This document shows positions 21,416-29,483 of a stretch of 34,084 bases of DNA, in pieces. The notes under the pieces were generated by a model. It did not search any database, was not told where the DNA came from, and saw only the letters and a program-made list of their open reading frames with translations. The position numbers and the translations under genes are program-made. The DNA comes from a bacterium (GTDB taxonomy: Bacteria; Bacillota; Clostridia; Oscillospirales; Acutalibacteraceae): the NCBI GenBank assembly GCA_020624805.1, contig JAHKVW010000137.1:1-34084 (forward strand), given 5' to 3'. Numbering within the stretch: the first letter of the stretch is position 1; each line of letters begins with the position of its first letter.

Positions 21416-23212
21416 TCTACAAAAATCGGCCTTTTGATTTGTGCAGGGTAAATAAATTTGATAGAATTCAAAACTTACCCTTTAATTTTGGCCTCTCCCG
21501 TGACCGTATAGTAGAGGGATACTTTTTCTGGCTACCCGAATTTTTCCGCTCTCCCGTGACCGTATAATAGAGAGGCTTTTGATAGATTCACTCTTTCTGA
21601 AGCTTATTTAAAAAACAAAAGTTTTGATTATTCGCCCATTTAATGAATTTTTCAGCCATATAAGGATTAGAAAGGCTTGATATAACGGAAATCGCAAAAA
21701 TTTTTGTAAAAGTACTTATAATTACCCGAAAAAGTGTGGAATAAAGTAGTAGAGGGCACATAATACTTCTTGCACAAAATACGCCCCCCTGATTTGTGCA
21801 TGTATACAAAAATATTATAAATTTGAAAAAAGGGGTCCATATTTGGGCTTAAAGCGAGGAAACATATGGAGAGGTTTTTCATATTAAGGCCAAACAGCAC
21901 AAAAACATGATGCCGATTTTGTGCAAAGATACAATCTTGTGTTATCGGCTGAACTTACCCTTGAATTCTGGACTCTCCCGTTTCCGTATATTAGAGAGGT
22001 TTTTTAGATATCTTTTCAAAACCACCCCTACAAAATCCGGATTTTTCTGCATATAGTGAAAGAATTTTATCTCGGTGGGTACCGTTTTGAGTTCTGCTGT
22101 GACCGTATTATAGAGGACTTGCTTGATCGATTCATCTTGCACAAAAACATGACGCAACTATTGTGCAGAGTTACAAAATCAAAAAAGTTTTCTTCCACTA
22201 CCCTAATTTTCGGGCTCTCCCGTGACCGTATTATAGAGAGTCTTATTATTTCTTTAAACTACCCCCACAAAACCCGAATTTTTGTCCGTATAGTGAAGGA
22301 ATCTTTCAGAAACATTGATTCAAGCCCTGACATTCTGATCTTTTGTGAGGAAACAATTAGAGGGTAAGAGTTTCAACAATAAAGTCAAAAAAGATTTCGG
22401 CAGTTACTGAAAAAAGTCGGCAATATATTGTAGAAGGGATTCTTTTCTGACAGGGTTGACGTTTAGGCTCTCCCGTGACCGTATAATAGAGAAGTTTTTA
22501 ATAGTTTCACACTTTCTGAAAACTCTTTTGAAAAAGTGGTTGTATTATCCCGAAAAAGTGTGGAATAAAGTAGTAGAGAGCACAAAAGACATCATGAACA
22601 AAAAAACGATTCATCCTTTGTGCTAAGGAACAAAGCTGAAAGATTATTTCGGCAGTTTCTCAAAAAAGTGTGGAATATAGTAGTGAGAGGGCAAAAGAAT
22701 TCTTGCACAAAAACTCGAATTTTATTTTGTACATAGTAACAAAAGCGAGGTAAAGATGCACAAACCTTTCAAAAAATGGATGTACAAAACCCGATTTTAT
22801 CTGCATATAGTGAAGGGCATAAAAAAAGTTAGAGAACGGTTCTAAAAATCGCTTTCTCACCGGCTATGTAGTAGAGGGGAAAATAAACCGCTGATAACAC
22901 CTTCGACAAACCCCTTGGCAATAACAACAAAATCCGGACCGTTCATTTGTGCAAAAGAACAAAACTGAAAAAACTTTGACTCAATTCTCAAAAAAGTGTG
23001 GAATAAAGTAGTAGAGAGGGCAAAAGAATTCTTGCACAAAAACTCGAAGTATGTTTTGTGCATCGTAACAAAAGCGAGGTAAAGGTGCACAAACCTTTCA
23101 AAAAATGGGCCGCCAAAACCCGATTTTTTCTGCATATAGTGAAGGGCTTGAAAAAAAGTATTGAAATGTTCGAATTTAAAGCCATTCTCACCGGCTATTT
23201 AATAGAAGGGTA
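21416..23212 (+). repeat. AT-rich array of degenerate modules with conserved geometry
   Basis: About 1.8 kb without a convincing gene is built from recurring motifs. (i) A 30-nt module: TGCACAAAA, any 12 nt, TTTTGTGCA, starting at 21771, 21896, 22138, 22595, 22704, 22924 and 23033; the arms vary slightly and the centre is always 12 nt. A weaker copy with 11 nt starts at 21416. (ii) Class A boxes, CTCTCCCGTGACCG followed by TATAATAGAGAG, at 21492, 21549, 21973, 22091 (decayed), 22215 and 22468. (iii) Class B boxes, AAAAAGTGTGGAATAAAG followed by TAGTAGAG, at 21728, 22552, 22662 and 22990. (iv) Class C boxes, TCTGCATATAGTGAAGG, near 22046, 22284, 22799 and 23129. (v) Class D boxes, TTCTCACCGGCTA followed by TAGTAGAGG, near 22855 and 23185. 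It is not a CRISPR. Confidence 0.85.
22660..23212 (+). repeat. Tandem duplication of a ~327-bp unit in the array
   Basis: The order B box, 30-nt module, AACAAAAGCGAGGTAAAG, GCACAAACCTTTCAAAAAAT, C box, D box occurs twice, beginning near 22660 and 22988. The copies are offset by about 327 bases and clearly diverged, so the duplication is not recent. A shorter third version of AAAGCGAGG-containing sequence is at 21850. Confidence 0.8.
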
Positions 23213-23329
23213 TTTTTAATAATTGCTAAACCGCCCAATCAATCCGTTTTCTACGGTCAGGGCTGTTGATAAAAGAGCACCTTGAAAACAGAATAACAAC
23301 ATAATCTTCACGTTCTCTGCGGTGTGTGT

Positions 23330-23560
23330 AACACGAGAACCACATAAGCCACATGGGCGAACGCTCCGAAAGGAGCCTTCAGGACTCAGACGGTACGGAT
23401 GCAGCCGTACCGAAGGCGACGACAGCCGCAGCAGGATAATGATACTTCCGTCCAGTCACAGTCCGAGCGGTAACCAACCCGTCGCAGGCAATGAGGGCGG
23501 CTGCGGGCGATCCTCGCGGCGGTCGACAGACCGATGGGCTGATGCACAGCCGAAGATTAT
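23330..23560 (+). ncRNA. Candidate structured RNA or recombination region, GC-rich
   Basis: Base composition jumps from AT-rich to GC-rich after the array. Several short perfect hairpins follow in 190 bases: GCTCC-GAAA-GGAGC (23363-23376, a GNRA tetraloop), CGGTACGG/CCGTACCG (23391-23412), CGGTC/GACCG (23520-23533) and GGCTG/CAGCC (23537-23551). No known riboswitch consensus is recognised. An open frame exists across it (from 23322) but it is Arg/Ser-rich and has no ribosome site, so I do not call a gene. The interval lies directly before xis. Confidence 0.4.
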
Positions 23561-23655
23561 GTATATGAATAAATGACATCCCGGCGCTGTGGGAAGATAT
23601 GCTCTTCTCAGAGCGGCAGGATGCCAATAATAATTATTTCATAAGGAGGTAAACC

Positions 23656-23871
23656 ATGGAAACCAAAGAAACGAAGATCATCGAATGTCAGGAAGAGCAT
23701 GAAGAATTGAAGTTCTACGGAACGAAGGATGTCGCAAGAATCCTGGGATGTTCTTTACCGACCGCCAGAGACGTAATGATGCGATATGACTTTCCGCTCA
23801 TCCGAGTCGGCAAGAATATGAAGGTCAGCTCTAAGGCGCTGGAAGAATGGTCAATGAAAAGACACACATAG
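23656..23871 (+). CDS. xis: Excisionase-type HTH protein (Xis)
   Basis: The 71-residue protein has a MerR-like winged HTH: LKFYGTKDVARILGCSLPTARDVMMRYDFPLIRVGKNMKVSSKALEEW, the pattern of the excisionase/DNA-binding helix family paired with Tn916-type integrases. Excisionase bends the element ends and directs the integrase toward excision. AAGGAGG lies eight bases before ATG. The integrase gene begins 41 bases after its stop, a standard xis-int arrangement. A stem involving CATCC and GGATG (about 23578-23625) precedes it and may affect expression. Confidence 0.85.
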   Translation: METKETKIIECQEEHEELKFYGTKDVARILGCSLPTARDVMMRYDFPLIRVGKNMKVSSKALEEWSMKRHT

Positions 23872-23912
23872 AAACTCATGCTAAGTATTTCAAAAAGAAA
23901 GGAGATTAAATT

Positions 23913-25055
23913 ATGGCAAAGAAAAAGCCGAAGGGCTACAGCATTTATTATTCGACGGAACGCGGATGTTACGTCGGACAGACAAAGGGTCTCGTCTACG
24001 GCGAGGTCAAGCGCAGATCCTTTTACGGCGCAACCGAAAAGGAAGTCCTGCGTAAAATCAAAAACTTCAAAAGTCAGGAGATGGCAGGCGAGTTCATCGA
24101 AGCCAATTTCATCACGCTGAACGAATTGGCGGAGCGCATCCTCGAGGATCAGCACGATCTCAACGAGATCACCGAATCCACCTACACCCGCAAGCGCGAG
24201 ACGCTCAAGAAACTCGCCCCCATCGGGGACAGACGCATTCAGGATATCACCGAGGATATGATTAAGCGATTTCTGGTACAGCACATCCATTACTCACAGT
24301 CGATCATCAACAAGATCTACCAGATGTTGAAGGCGACCTTCGACGAGGCGGTGCGCAGGAAGATCATCACCGAGAGTCCGATGCTCTGTATCAAGAAGCC
24401 TAAAACGAAGCAGGAAAAGGTGAAGGTGCGCGCGCTGACTATAAAAGAGCAGACGCGTCTGCTGAATCTGCTGAAAACGGAAGATGTCCTCTACGGCGAT
24501 CAGATGCTGCTGTCGATGTTCACCGGTATGCGCATGGGTGAAGTCAACGCGCTGGAGGTCAAGGATATTTATTTCAAGAACGGCATCATCAGCGTGAACA
24601 AAACCGTCTCGCTCAACGAGAACAAGACAGACTGCATCCGAAAGCACACGAAAACAGCAGCCGGTATGCGCCGACTGCCGGTAGGTGATGATGTTTTGGT
24701 GTTCTTGAGAAGTATCATCGGGAAGAGGCGGGAGGGCAGGATCTTTTCAACCAAGGACGGCGGTATCGTCAGCACCAACAAGGTGAGCGGTGCGTACTCG
24801 CGCCTCCTCAAACGGTATGATATAATCGATCACAGCGTCGAGGGAAAGGTGGATCTCCACAGTCTCAGACACACCTACGCGACGCGATGTATCGAGGGCG
24901 GCATGCCGCCGCAGGTGCTCCAACATATTCTCGGGCATACCGACATCAGCACCACGCTGAATACTTACTGCGACACCTTTGACAGCTACGCCGAGGAGCA
25001 CGTCGCAAAGGCAGACTTCTATATGAAGAATAATGATTTGTCACTTGCCGGATAA
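23913..25055 (+). CDS. int: Tyrosine recombinase / integrase, Tn916 family
   Basis: The 380-residue enzyme integrates and excises the element. The N-terminus (KKPKGYSIYYSTERGCYVGQ) is an arm-type DNA-binding domain, followed by a SAM-like core-binding domain (about 65-155). The catalytic domain shows the R in GMRMGEVNAL, the HxLR box LHSLRHTYATR, and H...Y in LGHTDISTTLNTYCD, so R-H-R-H-Y are all present. AAAGGAG precedes ATG. It forms a unit with xis. A second, strongly similar integrase lies at 28318 (shared blocks KQEKVKVRALT and MLLSMFTGMRMGEVNAL), so two related elements, or one duplicated module, occupy this locus. Confidence 0.93.
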   Translation: MAKKKPKGYSIYYSTERGCYVGQTKGLVYGEVKRRSFYGATEKEVLRKIKNFKSQEMAGEFIEANFITLNELAERILEDQHDLNEITESTYTRKRETLKKLAPIGDRRIQDITEDMIKRFLVQHIHYSQSIINKIYQMLKATFDEAVRRKIITESPMLCIKKPKTKQEKVKVRALTIKEQTRLLNLLKTEDVLYGDQMLLSMFTGMRMGEVNALEVKDIYFKNGIISVNKTVSLNENKTDCIRKHTKTAAGMRRLPVGDDVLVFLRSIIGKRREGRIFSTKDGGIVSTNKVSGAYSRLLKRYDIIDHSVEGKVDLHSLRHTYATRCIEGGMPPQVLQHILGHTDISTTLNTYCDTFDSYAEEHVAKADFYMKNNDLSLAG

Positions 25056-25126
25056 GCTAAAAGAGATGTTCAATACAAAAATGTGAAATTCATTCGAAAT
25101 TAGTTTACAAATTTGTGAAATAAGGG

Positions 25127-25155
25127 TTGATATTCTTACAAAAAATGTGTAAAAT
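25127..25155 (+). promoter_or_regulatory. SigA promoter of the DUF4143 ATPase gene
   Basis: TTGATA (25127-25132), a 17-base spacer and TAAAAT (25150-25155) form a near-consensus promoter 31 bases before the ATG of the next gene. Confidence 0.75.
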
Positions 25156-25186
25156 AGGATTAGTCAATACATCGGAGGAATGACAC

Positions 25187-26542
25187 ATGTATCTGAAAAG
25201 AAAAGTTGACATTTTTTTGAAAGAGTGGAAAGCTGATCCTGACAGAAAACCTCTTATCATCAAGGGAAGTCGACAGGTCGGTAAAACAGAATCAATCAAT
25301 CATTTCGCCAAGGAGCATTATGAAAACGTTATCGAAATCAACTTTGTCAGAGATGAAAAATACAAAGGGATCATTTCCGACGGATATGACGTATCGTCAA
25401 TTATCAAGAATATTTCACTAATCGATCCGTCAAAGAAATTTATCCCCGGTAAAACGCTGATCTTTTTTGATGAGATAACCGAATTTCCTGAGATTGCTAC
25501 CTGCTTGAAATTCTTTTTTATTGACAGGAGTTTTGATGTTATATGCAGCGGATCTATGCTGGGAGTGAATTACAAAAAGATTGAAAGCAACAGCGTGGGC
25601 TATAAAAAAGACTATAATATGTATTCGCTGGACTTTGAGGAATTCCTCTGGGCGAAAGGTTATTCTGATGATACGGTCATTGATATGCTCACTCACATGA
25701 AAGAGCTGAAACCTTTCAGCGAGCTGGAGATGTCGGTGTTCCGCTCATTGTTTCTGGATTATAACATCTTGGGCGGCATGCCTGCTGTTGTGAGGGAGTA
25801 TATTCAGAAAAACACTTTTGAAGGTTCTCTTGATACACAGAAGCAGCTTGTTGCGGACTATAAGGAAGACATTCGCAAATATGCCACAGGCGTCGATCAA
25901 ACCAGAATCATCAATGTATTCAATCGTGTAGCCCCACAGCTTGCCAGAGAGAATAAGAAATTCCAGATATCAAAAGTTGCTTCCGGCGCCAGATTTCGCG
26001 ATTACCGGGGATGTGCCGAGTGGCTTGCAGATGCAGGTATGGTCAATATCTGTTACTGTATGGAGTTTCCGGAGCTGCCGTTGGGAGGCAATTTTGATCC
26101 GGATGTATTCAAGCTCTATTTTGCCGATACGGGACTTCTTGTGTCTTTATTGGATGATGAATCTCAGGAGGATCTGCGCGCCAACAAGAACCTGGGTGTA
26201 TATAAGGGTGCGCTGTATGAGAATATGGTCAGTGAAGCGCTGATCAAGCAGGGATACAAGCTGTTTTATTACAGAAGCGATGATTCAACGATGGAAACGG
26301 ATTTCTTTATCCGTTCTATATCATCATTGATTCCGATCGAGGTAAAAGCCAAAAGAGGACGAGTTAAGTCGATGAACAGGTTGATTGAATCGGATAAGTA
26401 TCCCGATATTCGGTTTGGATTCAAGTTGTCTATGAACAATATCGGACATGAAAACAACATTTATACATTTCCATATTTCTGTACATTTCTGCTTAAACGG
26501 TTTATGTCCGATTTTCGACCGACAGAGGAAAACGCAGAATAA
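25187..26542 (+). CDS. ATP-binding protein, AAA_14 / DUF4143 family
   Basis: The 451-residue protein has Walker A IIKGSRQVGKTES (about residues 25-37), Walker B TLIFFDEITEFPEI, a central winged-helix-like region (FQISKVASGARFRDYRGCAE) and the DUF4143 C-terminus. The C-terminal STMETDFFIRSISSLIPIEV, followed by KAKRG, fits a PD-(D/E)XK-like nuclease fold (E/D ... D ... E-x-K). The family is widespread and uncharacterised; an association with nucleic acid or with toxin-antitoxin-like systems has been suggested. It has its own promoter and ribosome site (TCGGAGGAATGACAC). It is comparable in layout to the DUF234 ATPase on the other side of the element. Confidence 0.9.
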   Translation: MYLKRKVDIFLKEWKADPDRKPLIIKGSRQVGKTESINHFAKEHYENVIEINFVRDEKYKGIISDGYDVSSIIKNISLIDPSKKFIPGKTLIFFDEITEFPEIATCLKFFFIDRSFDVICSGSMLGVNYKKIESNSVGYKKDYNMYSLDFEEFLWAKGYSDDTVIDMLTHMKELKPFSELEMSVFRSLFLDYNILGGMPAVVREYIQKNTFEGSLDTQKQLVADYKEDIRKYATGVDQTRIINVFNRVAPQLARENKKFQISKVASGARFRDYRGCAEWLADAGMVNICYCMEFPELPLGGNFDPDVFKLYFADTGLLVSLLDDESQEDLRANKNLGVYKGALYENMVSEALIKQGYKLFYYRSDDSTMETDFFIRSISSLIPIEVKAKRGRVKSMNRLIESDKYPDIRFGFKLSMNNIGHENNIYTFPYFCTFLLKRFMSDFRPTEENAE

Positions 26543-26569
26543 AAACGCCGATGTCGTTTGTATCAACAT

Positions 26570-26858
<289 letters not shown>

Positions 26859-26925
26859 TCAAATAGTGTGTGCTAAAGAGTGGATAATACACAAGTAACA
26901 TTTTTATGAGAGTGGATTATATATA

Positions 26926-26962
26926 AAAGGGGCTGTCGCATAGTGCGACAGCCCCTTTCATT
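26926..26962. terminator. Strong bidirectional terminator
   Basis: AAAGGGGCTGTCGCA (26926-26940) pairs exactly with TGCGACAGCCCCTTT (26944-26958) around a 3-base loop, followed by CATTTTG. The right half plus one base before it (TAGTGCGACAGCCCCT) recurs at 28202-28217. Confidence 0.75.
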
Positions 26963-26998
26963 TTGCATAATTACTGTGATAAAATGCAATAGTTGCGG

Positions 26999-27027
26999 TT
27001 GAAAAGATAATACTACTCATGTATAAT
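26999..27027 (+). promoter_or_regulatory. SigA promoter of the TRIC-family gene
   Basis: TTGAAA (26999-27004), 17 bases and TATAAT (27022-27027) match the consensus closely. The hexamer lies just after an upstream ATG (27019), which shows that this ATG is not the start codon. Confidence 0.8.
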
Positions 27028-27072
27028 AAATCTATAGATGTCGAAAACTACAGAAAAAAGGAGGGCTTGGAT

Positions 27073-27780
27073 TTGCAAACAATGCTTATGATCTTCGATA
27101 TTCTCGGAACAGTAGCCTTTGCGGTATCGGGCGCTCTTGTTGCGATAAAGCGAAGAATGGATATTTTCGGTGTAGCGGTCCTTGCTATCGTTACCGCTAC
27201 GGGCGGAGGAATCCTGCGTGATGTATTGATCGGCCGCCTTCCGCCGGACGCTCTTTTATACCCGCGTTATGTTTCTATAGCTGCCGGAGTGGGATTGTTA
27301 TGTTTTTTGGTGATGTACTTTCATCCCCGTATGCCGGAAAAGCTGACTACCGCTTACGATATGATGATGTTTATCTTCGATACCCTCGGTGTAGCGGCGT
27401 TTACCGTTGACGGTGTAGCGGTGGGAAAAAGCAGCAGCTTTGGCGGCAACTGGTTCCTTTTGGTATTTTTAGGAGTTATCACAGGAGTTGGCGGAGGTAT
27501 GATCCGCGATATCCTTGCCAGCCGTGTGCCCGAAGTGCTTCAAAAGCATGTTTACGCTCTTGCTTCGATTATAGGCGCGCTGATCACAGGCATAATGACT
27601 ATCTACGGAATAGATGAACAGATAAGCGTAATTTGCGGCTTTGCGGCGATAGTTCTGCTAAGGATACTTGCCGCGCGATTTAGGTGGAATCTGCCGAGAG
27701 TCGGTAAGTCAAGCCGAAACAGAAAGCGCTCATCAAAGGATATCGGGATTGATGACGGCGATATTCAGGATGATGAATAG
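27073..27780 (+). CDS. TRIC / UPF0126 family membrane protein (YadS-like)
   Basis: The protein has two repeats of three hydrophobic helices with the family motifs FDILGTVAFAVSGALVAIKR and TATGGGILRDVLIGRLPP in the first half, and FDTLGVAAFTVDGVAV and TGVGGGMIRDILASRVPE in the second. Members are trimeric intracellular cation channels in related families, and bacterial UPF0126 proteins are thought to be cation channels. Start: an ATG exists at 27019 but overlaps the promoter. AAGGAGGG (near 27058-27065) lies eight bases before TTG at 27073, so a TTG start is proposed, giving 235 residues; ATG at 27082 is the alternative. The C-terminal 35 residues are basic then acidic and unusual. Confidence 0.88.
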   Translation: MQTMLMIFDILGTVAFAVSGALVAIKRRMDIFGVAVLAIVTATGGGILRDVLIGRLPPDALLYPRYVSIAAGVGLLCFLVMYFHPRMPEKLTTAYDMMMFIFDTLGVAAFTVDGVAVGKSSSFGGNWFLLVFLGVITGVGGGMIRDILASRVPEVLQKHVYALASIIGALITGIMTIYGIDEQISVICGFAAIVLLRILAARFRWNLPRVGKSSRNRKRSSKDIGIDDGDIQDDE

Positions 27781-27894
27781 ATCGGCGCCGGGCATATCGT
27801 CCTCAAAAAATATGGAAAGATCGGACTGGATATGAAAGCTCTGCGCTGTATCGGCAATCTGAAAGAGATCGAAAATCAGTATCACTGGATGTAA
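27781..27894 (+). pseudogene. Short C-terminal gene remnant
   Basis: Immediately after the TRIC stop, an open frame of 37 codons without a start reads GHIVLKKYGKIGLDMKALRC and IGNLKEIENQYHWM, then TAA. It has the composition of a real protein end. The family is not recognised. No ribosome site precedes the only ATG in it (27832). A terminator follows directly. Confidence 0.4.
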
Positions 27895-27906
27895 CGGATC
27901 AATTAA

Positions 27907-27937
27907 AACTGTCGTGTATTAGCGCGGCAGTTTTTTT
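27907..27937 (+). terminator. Rho-independent terminator
   Basis: AACTGTCGT pairs with GCGGCAGTT (two G-T pairs), with a short loop, followed by TTTTTTT. It ends the TRIC transcript. Confidence 0.8.
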
Positions 27938-28022
27938 GTTGAAAACAAAGCGAAAACACCAAATGAAATCATCTTTATTTTTCCTATTCGGAATTAAACT
28001 AACGATTTTTGAACACTTTGTA

Positions 28023-28031
28023 TGCTATAAT
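28023..28031 (+). promoter_or_regulatory. Extended -10 promoter with long leader before integrase 2
   Basis: TGCTATAAT is a TGn-TATAAT element about 290 bases before the integrase ATG. The leader contains no gene that I can support; it carries a stem formed by AGGGCTG and CAGCCCCT (about 28182-28217) that may attenuate transcription. Confidence 0.55.
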
Positions 28032-28201
28032 ACGACTGTCCGAAAGCAGACCAAATAATGAATCAGGAGTGAAAAAGATCTTAGAGTGCTGACTTATTTG
28101 TTATATAACACCAAATAGGTATTATCAAATTGGCGAGTTTGCACGATAAGATTCTTCGCAAAAGTTCAGAATGACACGACTTAGGGCTGCGGTTCATTTC
28201 T

Positions 28202-28217
28202 TAGTGCGACAGCCCCT
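28202..28217 (+). repeat. 16-bp direct repeat of the terminator arm at 26941
   Basis: TAGTGCGACAGCCCCT occurs here and at 26941-26956. The pair brackets the TRIC gene. It could be the trace of a past integration/excision event or a copied terminator half. Confidence 0.6.
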
Positions 28218-28317
28218 CTTTATGTTATTCTGCGATCGGCAAAATCGCAAACTTCACAAGCCATCCGTTTTTCTGTATAACATAGTCAAAACAGAAGATA
28301 CAGAAAGGATGAGACTT

Positions 28318-29475
28318 ATGGCAAAGAGAAAAAGAGGCTACTCGCTGTACTTCAACAAACAGCGCAACAGGTACGTCGGGCAGTTGAAATGTGAGTTCTT
28401 CGGCGAAGAAAAACGCAAGAGCTTTTACGGCAGGACCAAGGGTGAAGTCAACGAGAAAATCAGGGACTTCAAACGCCGCCTGAAAGCGGGTGAGTTCAAG
28501 GTTGTCGAAGAGGAGGATCCGTCAGAGACGATCACCCTGCATGAGTTGGCAGAGAAAATCATCGAGGATCAGCATGATCTGAACGAGATTTCCGATTCGA
28601 CCTACGACCGCAAATGCGAAACGCTGAAAAAGCTCGCACCCATCGGCAACATAAGGATCAAGGATATCACCGAGGATACGGTGAAAAAGTTCCTGATCAC
28701 CCAAATGGGCTGCTCGCAGTCCATCATCAACAAGGTTTATCAGATGCTGAAAGGAACGCTTGACGAGGCTGTCCGAAAGAAGTATATCACCGAGCATCCG
28801 ATGATCAGCATCAAGAAACCCAAGACCAAACAGGAGAAGGTAAAGGTTCGAGCATTGACGCTCGCTGAGCAGGACGAACTGCTCGGCATCCTGAAAACAA
28901 AGAAGGTCCTATACGGCGATCAGATGCTGTTGTCGATGTTCACCGGTATGAGGATGGGAGAAGTCAACGCGCTGGATATCAGGGACATCGACTTCAAGCA
29001 CGGTGTGATCACCGTGAACAAGACCGTGTCGCTCAATACCTTCAAGGTGGAATACATCCGAAAACGGACAAAGACTGCCGCCGGTATGCGCCGACTGAGA
29101 GTAAACGACGAGGTGCTCGCCTTTCTTCGGAAGGTGATCGGAGATCGGACAGAGGGACGCGTGTTCTCGACCAAGCAGGGCGGGATCGTCAGCACCAACA
29201 AGGTGAATTGCAGTTTTTCACGGCTGATAAAAGGATATGATGTGATCGATCCGTATGTTGACGGAAAGGTAGATCTCCACAGTCTCAGACATACCTACGC
29301 GACGCGCTGTATCGAGGGCGGTATGCCGCCGCAGGTGCTGAAACGGATCCTCGGTCATACGGATATCACGGTGACGATGAACACCTACTGCGATACCTTC
29401 GACCCCTACGCGGATGAGCATATCATCAAAGCCGACTGCTATATGAAGGACAAGAATCTTTCCATTATGGGGTAG
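28318..29475 (+). CDS. int: Second tyrosine recombinase / integrase, Tn916 family
   Basis: The 385-residue protein is collinear with the integrase at 23913 and shares long identical blocks (KQEKVKVRALT, MLLSMFTGMRMGEVNAL, LHSLRHTYATRCIEGGMPP). The catalytic residues R (GMRMG), H and R (HSLRH), H (LGHTD) and Y (NTYCD) are all present, so it should be active. GAAAGGATGAGACTT precedes the chosen ATG; the longer upstream frame has no ribosome site. Unlike the first copy it has no xis in front and no other element genes around it, so it is either an orphan or the end of an element that has lost its other genes. A MITE starts nine bases after its stop. Confidence 0.93.
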   Translation: MAKRKRGYSLYFNKQRNRYVGQLKCEFFGEEKRKSFYGRTKGEVNEKIRDFKRRLKAGEFKVVEEEDPSETITLHELAEKIIEDQHDLNEISDSTYDRKCETLKKLAPIGNIRIKDITEDTVKKFLITQMGCSQSIINKVYQMLKGTLDEAVRKKYITEHPMISIKKPKTKQEKVKVRALTLAEQDELLGILKTKKVLYGDQMLLSMFTGMRMGEVNALDIRDIDFKHGVITVNKTVSLNTFKVEYIRKRTKTAAGMRRLRVNDEVLAFLRKVIGDRTEGRVFSTKQGGIVSTNKVNCSFSRLIKGYDVIDPYVDGKVDLHSLRHTYATRCIEGGMPPQVLKRILGHTDITVTMNTYCDTFDPYADEHIIKADCYMKDKNLSIMG

Positions 29476-29483
29476 AATACGTC

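Noticed and set aside
21588..23191. Minus-strand open frames within the repeat array (for example those encoding FERFVHLYLAFVTM-like peptides twice)
   Set aside because: They are the reverse reading of the repeats, have no ribosome sites, and repeat only because the DNA is duplicated.
21416..23212. CRISPR array
   Set aside because: Repeats are several different degenerate motifs at irregular distances, the conserved arms are only 9 nt with 12-nt centres, and no cas gene is present.
23322..23576. Arg/Ser-rich open frame upstream of xis as a gene
   Set aside because: No ribosome site, unnatural composition, and it covers several stable hairpins; more likely structured or recombination DNA.
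17600..25130. Direct repeats marking the ends of the xis-int element (CAAATACAAATTAC near 17620 and CAATACAAAAATG near 25070)
   Set aside because: The resemblance is AT-rich and imperfect; it cannot be distinguished from chance.
27019..27072. Upstream ATG as start of the TRIC-family gene
   Set aside because: It lies just before the -10 TATAAT of a near-consensus promoter, so it would not be in the transcript; the AAGGAGGG-TTG start is better.
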